A stretch of 64,000 nucleotides of DNA from Branchiostoma lanceolatum. Its lineage: Eukaryota; Chordata; Leptocardii; Amphioxiformes; Branchiostomatidae. Both the position numbers and the translations under genes were made by a program. Shown here in pieces: positions 33,401-42,400 of the stretch. Position 1 is the first letter of the stretch. Every line of letters starts with the position of its first letter. The stretch spans positions 4,503,001 to 4,567,000 of the forward strand of contig NC_089731.1 of assembly GCF_035083965.1 (NCBI RefSeq), read 5' to 3'. The notes under the pieces were generated by a model that saw only the letters and a list, made by a program, of their open reading frames with translations, searched no databases and was not told the origin of the DNA.

Positions 33401-36400
33401 GCGTCAGTAAATAGTAGATCAATAAGTGAGGGAGAGCGAGATAGATCGCACGTGGGTTCAGTAATCATTTGGGTAAGATTTAACATCTGAGATGACTGGA
33501 ACAATTTTGAGCCAGCTGAGGAATTTGGGTCCAGATGCCACCACGCTCCGTGCTTAGCATTGAAATAACCGGTAATGATAATAGTGTCAACATTTAAAGA
33601 AGCAGCTGTGAAGACAGAATTTTGGAAGGAGTCGATAAAACTATCAACGGTTTCTAAGTTTTGTCCAGGTGGCCTGTAATAGGCTGAAAAGAGAACACGG
33701 AATGTGCCGGGGAAAAGTTCAAGCCAGATGCACTCATCAGTCAAGGATTCCAGATCACAGCGACGTCTAAAGGCTATATGATCAGATACAAAAATCAAAA
33801 CACCTCCACCGTGTCTGTTTCTATCCCGACGAACTGGAGTTTGAAAACCGTCAAGCGAAATAGCTTCAGAATCGACAGTGCTGCCAAGCCACGTTTCCGT
33901 GATAGCAATTATGTCAAGCTTAAACTTAACTGCCAAGGAAGACAGTTCATCCATCTTTGAACCGGCAACAATACTGTTTACATTTGCATGAAAAACATTT
34001 AAGGATTTGATTGAGTTAACCCTGGCAGGGCCTGGATTAGGATGAATATCCCCAGCTAGTAAAATGGATACAAATACAATAGAGACTAGCACAATTAAGA
34101 GGATTATGTCGAAATGTAAGATCACATTACACTTGCGTTGAAGTCTAATGGTAAGATTAGCAGAGAACATACCTATGACTGCCCTATATTGGACTAAATC
34201 TATAGACATGTTTCCATGTTCCCCTTCAGCAATTTAGTTTTGAATTTGTATGGTTGACTTGGAGTACCTGTATGTAAACATCGCTTTGCTACTAAGACAT
34301 TGAAAGAAGTATAAACAACAAATAAGGTGACAAAAGTAAATGCAAACATAGTGTCACCATAATGAAAACATAACAAGAAATAATAACAAAACATAATGGT
34401 ACAGAACATATTCCGAATGCGTGGGAGGCACAGAAGGCTCGTCATCTGCACCGCGAGGATAATTAATATAATCAGGCGAGTCAGAGCCATTAACAACATT
34501 AGGTTTGCCTTTAATCATGTTGTATACAAGGAATAAACACAGCAGGTCAAGGACAAGAAAGGAAATAACTTGTAAGTATACCTGAATAAAAGAAAACGAT
34601 CGTCTATGGTCCTTTGATATCGATCAGTCATTTGACAAGTCCTCAAACTGGCGAACGTCATCATCCGAGACAAACCGGCGAATCTCAGGGGTGCCGCCAT
34701 CACGGGTGACCTTGGCGAAGATCTTGCCGTCCTTGCTCCACACGTTGCTCACTTGAGGTAGTCTCTTCACACTGTTGAACAGCTCCAGATTTCGTTTCGT
34801 CAGATTTTCCCGGATGACGAAAGGCTTGTCCATGGCGTTCCTCTTTCCCTTGAGCTGCTTCTTCGCCATGTAGACTTGACTGCGTTTGGCATAGTTTGAA
34901 AACTTCACAATAATCGGCCGCGCTCCCTCCATTGATCTGCCCATCCGGTGAGCTATGTCGATGTCCGAAGGCTTCATGTCGATGTCCAGGTGTTTCTTGC
35001 TGAAAGCTATGAAAGTCTCAGCACAGTTCTCTCTGTCACCCTCCGCCAAGGGGGGAGGGGGACCCCAAATGCCAACAGACAGTGCTTTCTGCTGTATTTT
35101 TCGTTTCTGTCGGCATGTTCCTCTACTTTAGCCAGACGGGCATTCAGGTTGATGATTTCCTTGTCCTTCTCGTCGACGGCACGCTTCAATTCGGACAGCT
35201 CGGTGTTTAGAGATAGTTTGAATCCATCGAGCTCAGCTTTCATCTCAGATTTAATGGCGTCGATAATGTCGCGTTTGACAGCGTCGAGGAATGCCACCTT
35301 CATTTTCTCGAAACTTGCTTCTAGTTGGGAGTCCACAAGTTCAGAGATTCGTCTTATCTCACGGGTAGATGTAGTGGTCGACATGACGGGGTTGTAAAAG
35401 GCTCAGAGTAAAGAGAGTGTTCAAATTTTCACGGTGCGATGCGGAGCTCTCACGTCATACGTACACCTCCGGACGCCATCTTGGAATAATCGCCGTGTGT
35501 GTTCCTAATTGTGTGTTCCTAATTGGAATAGCATAATGCATATATACTACACGTTGTTGCACAGGGAACGCAACTACAACAACACCAGCACCTGTGGTTG
35601 CTGCGACCACAACGGCTGCTTCGAACGGCAGTGCAGAACCGATTTTTGATTTCGGTTCTGGAGAGGTGATTCTGGACGATCGTGCGGGGGGTAGCGGTGA
35701 TGGAGGTAAGAGGCTAGTCATGTGACGACATTTTGCTGTGTCCGCCGCCATTCTATCATCCCTATTTGCATTTCTGTTAACTGTAGCTCCGGTGTTTTCG
35801 GACTCTTCTACCCTGGGAGCCCAGACTGGGACCGGGTCGCTGGCGATTTCCTTCGGCGGCCCAAGAACAGTCAGCCCGCCCGATCTTAATCAACGCTCCG
35901 GGGAGTTGTAGCCCGGGGGAGTGGACCACGTCAACTCTCGGGCTAGAACTCCCCCGGTGCGCTAATTACTGTGTCGGTGGGCTTGGAGCTCTGGGCCGCC
36001 GAAGGAATTGGCTAGAAGGAACCGGCTAAAAGGAACCGGCTAAAACTAGTAGTAAAAGGCCCGATAAACAGTCTGGTTCCCATGGTAGGACTCTTCTGCC
36101 ACTCTCAAATATCCACTTCTAGCTATTTGTAGTTCGAAGGAAAGAGGTATACACGGATATCGTAAACCTTGCCGATATTACATAAGATGCTGTGTAAATA
36201 CGCCGATCACTATATGCAAATAAGAACCACAACATGGCAGATATATATTTTTCGTTGCTGAAACACAATCTTGAAAGATATAACAAAATCTCTAATCTAA
36301 TACAACGATGAAAGTCTTGCTCAGATTTCGATTGAGTTAACATTCTTTTAATACTAGCAATGTGATCTGCACTCTTCATCATTTACAGGTTTGCGTAGCA

Positions 36401-39400
36401 AAAACTTTGTTGGATCCGTTGGCTTGTATGGGGGCCGCCATCTTGAATTGTGATGTCACACGGTCGCCATGTTGTTTCAATTGGAATGTGATCATCATGG
36501 GGCGTTACAGACTCGTTTGCTTTTATTTCTTTATTCATTTTTTTTTAGATATCAAAGTAGGATTACTATTAACAGGTATAGATAAAGCTTCCAATTATGG
36601 AGACTGCGGCGTCGAAGCAAACTGTAGTATGAGAACCCCAAATATATACCATGTGCAGTTTAAAGCGACAGGCTAATCTGAGTATTGTGCTATTCATATA
36701 TGTATGCATTGTCGATATTGCAGTGACAACAACGACACAGGCTCACAGCTTACCTGTGACAACAACAGTGGCCAACAACTCCACGTCACAAGCTAACAGC
36801 ACAGATGCAACTCTAACCACGCCCCCTTTGACTACCACAGCTCCGACAACCGCCCAACCGTTAGCGACAACCACCCAACCTTTAGCTACCACAGAAGCAG
36901 CAAGTATGGAAATCGTATTTGCTCTTTATTGCTTTAAACTTTTAATTCGTCTCATTAATGCAGTTAATTGCAATGTTATTAATCTTTTGGCCAATAGGAA
37001 AGCGCTAATGCCTTAAGCCCCCCTCTCACTAGACCCGCGGCACGCTGGCGGCGTCGCTTGACTTTATAATGGGAATATCAAAACGCACAAGTATGACAAA
37101 AAATATAACAAAACAGACAAAGCTTTAAAACATTCCTTTTTTGTCGATGAAATTCGTTGAGTGCTTTGTCAATTCGATCGGCAGCAGGGACGCCGCCAGC
37201 GTGCCACGGGTCCAGTGAGAGGGGGCTTAAGGTTTTAGATATTACTTATTGTACTAATGCACCTTTTTGTTTAAAGAATTGGAGGGACTAAACCTTGGAC
37301 ATGAAAAAATGTCAACGTCGCATTTACAATAGATGCATGGTAATACTGAGGTACATGGATGTATGACAATAGTGTAAATGTGTAACACGAGTTAGTAAGT
37401 ATAGAATAGAGTATCTTGGCGGACACGAAAGTTTTGCCTTGTACATTCTTGGTTGAACGGTCAAAGTTCACTTGCTCAATGCAATCTTCCATTTCAGTAG
37501 CCGCAAAATGTTCCGATGACTCGGGAAATTTCAGAGGCGACACCTTCATGTAAGTTTGTTTTTTTCTATTCAATAATAACAGTGGCAAAGGCAAAGTGCT
37601 GCTACACTCAAGTTATGCACCTTATTTTGCCAGCACCACTTAACAAATCTACAACAAACTTATAAATATAAATATATGTATCTTATGTAATATGACATAC
37701 TCAAAACAGAGACGTTGTTGAGATGGAAATGTTTTTCACTTTTTTTCATTTCCCAAGTATATATACCTTAAGTCACGTTCATTTCTTTGTTTCCCTGTTA
37801 TGGATCTTTTACAGACATTAGTGCCGTCGGCGTGGCGTAACGGATTTGGTTGCCGGTGTGCCAACATCTAGCACATTGGCCACTGAGAACCGTTAATTTC
37901 TTTTACAGACATTGGTTGATGTTGTACTCGTGATAATGATGCCTAAAACAAACATCCCTTACCGGAGGTCCCATTTACGAGCAAAAGTGTGAGACATTAT
38001 TTCCCTCCTTTACAGCATCAGTTGCGCCGCCGGGTGCTCTACAGACGGCTATTCAGCTGTCTGGGGTACAGGCATCTACACAAGCGTGAGTACTTTATGT
38101 TTATATTTTGGATGACACCCTATTCAAATTACGAATCTAATGAGAGACTTTTCCATTTGGAACTCTAACAATGATGTCATTCTGTGACAGGATTCCCGCG
38201 TTTGCGTTGCTGCTATCCACGACGGTAGAATAACGGACGCCGGTGGACGGGTGACTGTCTATATGTGGCCTGGACAGGACTCGTACCAGGGATCCGCGCA
38301 GAACGGAATCGAAACGGACAAGTAAGGGCGCGGTCACATACGTCGTGCGAGCATCGTGCGAGCATCTGTAGGTTTGGCCCCCCCCAGCGGCTTTTTTGGA
38401 ACTGCAGGAGCCGGTTCGTTTCAAACCTTGAAAGGGAATATCTCAAGAAGGGGTTGACGGATAGTCATGACCTTTGGTATGTAGATAGCTTGAGTAATGA
38501 TTAACAAGATTATATATATGATAATTATGAAAATCAGTAGCTAATTTACATAATCAATGAAAGTTTATCAAAGGACTTGGTTCCATCTTACCGGTGATGT
38601 ACATGTAGAAATTGATAAACTAGTGTTCCACAAAGCCTCTGTCTTAACCTTAACGTGTCGTCTTTTTGCTATTTTTCAGTTATGGAGATTGGACAAGTTC
38701 CTTTTCATTTACACCAGGTAACTTGTCTGGTTTACTGCTCAGAACTACAGATACTAACTACAGATAAAATGAAGCAACGAAGCAACCTAAGCGTTGTTTC
38801 ATGGACACCTCGGCGTACTTGCACTTGTTCGGCCACAAATATAATGATCATTCACTTTAACAAACTGTAACAAAGATGGCATTTTAATGAAAGCCTTAAG
38901 ATGACATCATACCCTGGATTATGAAAGTAGGATCTCTCAAAATGATCTATATATAATTGTATTCATTATTTACTCTGCTTGTTTTGTCTTTCTTGTCGCA
39001 TCTGTGTTCTCTGAAACTTTAGAATATTATACATCAAGGGCGTGGCAAATTAGTTTTATCAAAGAGAATATGCCTCTTAATTTGATTTCCAAGCAGGTCT
39101 ATCGGTGTTAAAAAAAGTATAAAAAGGGCAAAAAAAATAAAGCTAGACAATAAAACTGCTTTTGCCATTTGGATACTGTCTTTGCCACCGATAGACCTGC
39201 TTGGAGATTATCTTGACGAACCGTAACGGTAATAGCATGCAAGCGTAAGCTACATCACTATATACGTTTTGGTAATTATGGTTGTTATCAATAAATACAT
39301 GTAGAATGCACATTGTTCGTCCTTACAGATACTACAACAACCCTACCTGTCACCACTACAACGGCGCTAATGACGACAACACCTGTCCCAACTACATGGG

Positions 39401-42400
39401 CAGAAAGTATGACAGGTTTGCTACCTCAATTTACATGTAGAAAATTGACGTACTGGTGCAATGGGGTGAGTTCGACCCCGGCCGAGTCATATTGAATATT
39501 TCTTTTTTACATGGACCATTTTGTTCTCATTCCTTAGCCCTCAGTATTTGGGAAAGCATTTGCTTCAACACACACCACTACAAGTGGACTAGCCCACCGT
39601 TTTAGTGATAGCAAAAAGTGTACCACCCGTTGCAGGAAGGATTTTAACCTTTTATATCGCCCAATGATATCGCCCCTATTGTCATACATGTAGTATTTTC
39701 ATGTGTACCGTCCTTAGATACTACAACAACCCCGCCTGTCACAACTACAACCCCGCCTGTCATAACTACAACCCCACCTGTCACAACGACAACCCCGCCT
39801 GTCGCAACTACAACCCCGCCTGTTACAACTACAACCCAGCCTGTCACAACTACAACCCTGCCTGTCATAACTGCAACCCCGCCTGTCACAACCACAACCC
39901 CGCCTGTCACAACTACAGCCCCGCCTGTCACAACTACAACCCTGCCTGTCACAACTACGTATACAACCCCGCCTGTCACAACTACGTATACAACCCCGCC
40001 TGTCACAACTACAACCCTGCCTGTCACAACTACAGCCCCGCCTGTCACAACTACAACCCAGCCTGTCACAACTACATTGTTGTCGACTACATGGGCAGAA
40101 GGTATGACAGGTTTGCTACCTCAATTCAAAACAACAACCAAGCAGGTTTGTTTGTCTGAACCTTTGTTTATTCATGAGAAGCTCAAATCGGCATATACAT
40201 GCTGGTCGCTTTTTATTGAGGTCATGAGGGAAGAGGGAAGGGTCAGATAGAATATAACACAGATACAGATTACATCATTTAAGTCCTAATAACTCTATCA
40301 ACATATATCATTACATATAGTGTAGGTTTATTTGACTTCTTGCATGACCTTTGCCCTTCGTTGTTAAATTGTTCGTCCATACAGATACTACAACAACCCT
40401 GCTTGTCACAACGACAACGGCGCCACCTACGAAAGCACCACTGCCGACGACATCGGCAGAAGGTATGCCAAGTTTGCTAACTTAAGTAAAATGTAGTAAG
40501 GCCTCAGAAAAAAACAATAACAACCAAGCAGGCATAACTTCCTTTCCTGGCATAGAGAACCTTAGCCCATGTTGAAATCAACGATCAGCGCTCCCAAAAC
40601 ATTGAGGACGCCACTCCGGAAGTTTGACAATGAGTAACATATTTACTTAATTTTTACCCAGCGTGTTTAACCCCGAGACTACAAATACACACTATTCTTT
40701 TCTAACACAAGTAATTTAGAAAACAGCAGCTATATTTGTGCATTTCGCAAGTAGTTTTCCATCTAGAACATTTACTTGTCTTAGAGTTGCCGTAGATTAT
40801 GATAGTATTATACTAAACAGTGAGTCATTTTTTATACAGAGACGGTGTGGGGGTACTAGCCTAACAATCGCAATATCTGCACGTGATTAGAAGAAACATT
40901 AGAAATCTATCAAAAAGCTAACTTGCATGAGCATTGCATGTACACTATGTTTTACTTGTCTTAGAGATGGCGTAGATTATACTAAACAGTGAGTCATTTT
41001 TTTATGCAGAGACGGTGTGGGGGTACTGACCTAACAATCGCAATATCTGCACGTGATTAAAAGAAACGTTAGAGACCTATCTAAAGGCTAACTTGCATGA
41101 GCATTGCATGTACAATATTGCTTCACTTGTCTTACAGAATGCCCGAGGGGCCTTTTTCAATGTAACCTTGGTCGATGTATATCGTTTAACTGGCAGTGTG
41201 ATGGCTATAACGATTGTGGCGATGGCGATTTCAGTGACGAGACCGACTGCAGTAAGACACGCCTGATTGCCAGCCAGCGCTTTTCCTGCTTACTTGCTTA
41301 TGATGTGTGTGTGTGCTTTTCGAATTGCCGTGACCCCAAATGAGTCTAATCTTATTTTCCCTAATTTCTAATCTCCCTTTCTCTTTTGTTGTCCGTTTTA
41401 AAATTTCTCTTGCACTATATGCTGTGAGTGATGACTGGTCCAAGATTCAACCGATTGCTCAATGAATTTTACAGACTACCATCGTTTTGTGTGAACTGTG
41501 ATGTCCATTCAATCACACTTAAACAAATTACATCATGTTTCATGTTGGAAATCATGGTCACACGGATCCAATTATGGTCGCTGAACGGTCTCTTAGTGAT
41601 TGCTGTTGAGTGCAGAGAAAGAGGGTCTAGTTATGCCTGATTTGATTATTTTATTGTCGTCCATTTTTTTCACCCTGCTTGGCTGTCTAGACTTCCGGGC
41701 TTGATGCTTTTGGCTGTCGCTTAATCATCAAAACGTGGCCATGCCAGCAACCGGAAAACTCATCTTGCCACTTTTGCAATATCAGAGTGTCTAACAAGTC
41801 TTTGTAACATGCAATATAGAGTCTAACTGTCAAAATTCGGCAAGGGTATTGCAACCAGTCGTCACCATCCAAAAAGTCAATGTCTTTCTTTAGAATATAT
41901 CTATCGCAAACGCACACTACCTTACTCTAACAAATGTAATTAAAAAAGACAGCAGCTATATTTGTGCATTTCGCAAGTAGTTTTCCAACTACACAAATTT
42001 ACTTGTTACAGCAACAACAACAGAAGCTCACACCTTCCAAGGTACATCAACAGTGGCCAACAACTCCCCTTCACAAGTTTTGACTACAATATTCCCGACA
42101 ACCTCTCAACCTTTAGCAAGTACAGCTCATGCAGGTATGGAAACCCCGTCGCTCTTTATCAGTGTTTTGGACATAAACTTTAAGTTTAACACATTCATAA
42201 GGTGAATCAGTATTTTTTTAAATTATAGTATCATTACTACCACCGGAATATATGAAAAGCCAAGGTGTTGGTTCTAATGTTTTTGACATCTCTTTTTTTA
42301 CTCAAAGATTAGATAACATCTGAATAGAATTATAGCTTTTTCGTACTGTACAGAAAGTATGGAATGAAATGTCATGTTAACAGTGTATTTCAATTAACTC

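Larger units (their letters stand above)
30501..35524 (-). mobile_element. Near full-length CR1/jockey-like non-LTR retrotransposon with target-site duplication
   Basis: A 5 kb element read on the minus strand: 5'UTR, ORF1, ORF2, 3'UTR, poly(A) (poly-T at 30512-30525 on +). The 13-base TGTGTTCCTAATT flanks it at 30501-30513 and 35512-35524, with an extra copy at 35498-35510. Both open frames are damaged (separate entries), so it cannot be autonomous. It is inserted in intron 1 of the LCCL/LDLa gene, antisense to it. Confidence 0.9.

Noticed and set aside
35786-35910. Possible additional LCCL/LDLa-gene exon (APVFSDSSTLGAQTG)
   Set aside because: Frame and acceptor fit, but it runs into a fold-back element and a stop without a donor.
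39644-40159. Long open frames on both strands (NPACHNY and VVVTGG repeats)
   Set aside because: These are alternate frames of a 21-base repeat. The Thr/Pro frame alone fits the splice sites and neighbouring exons.
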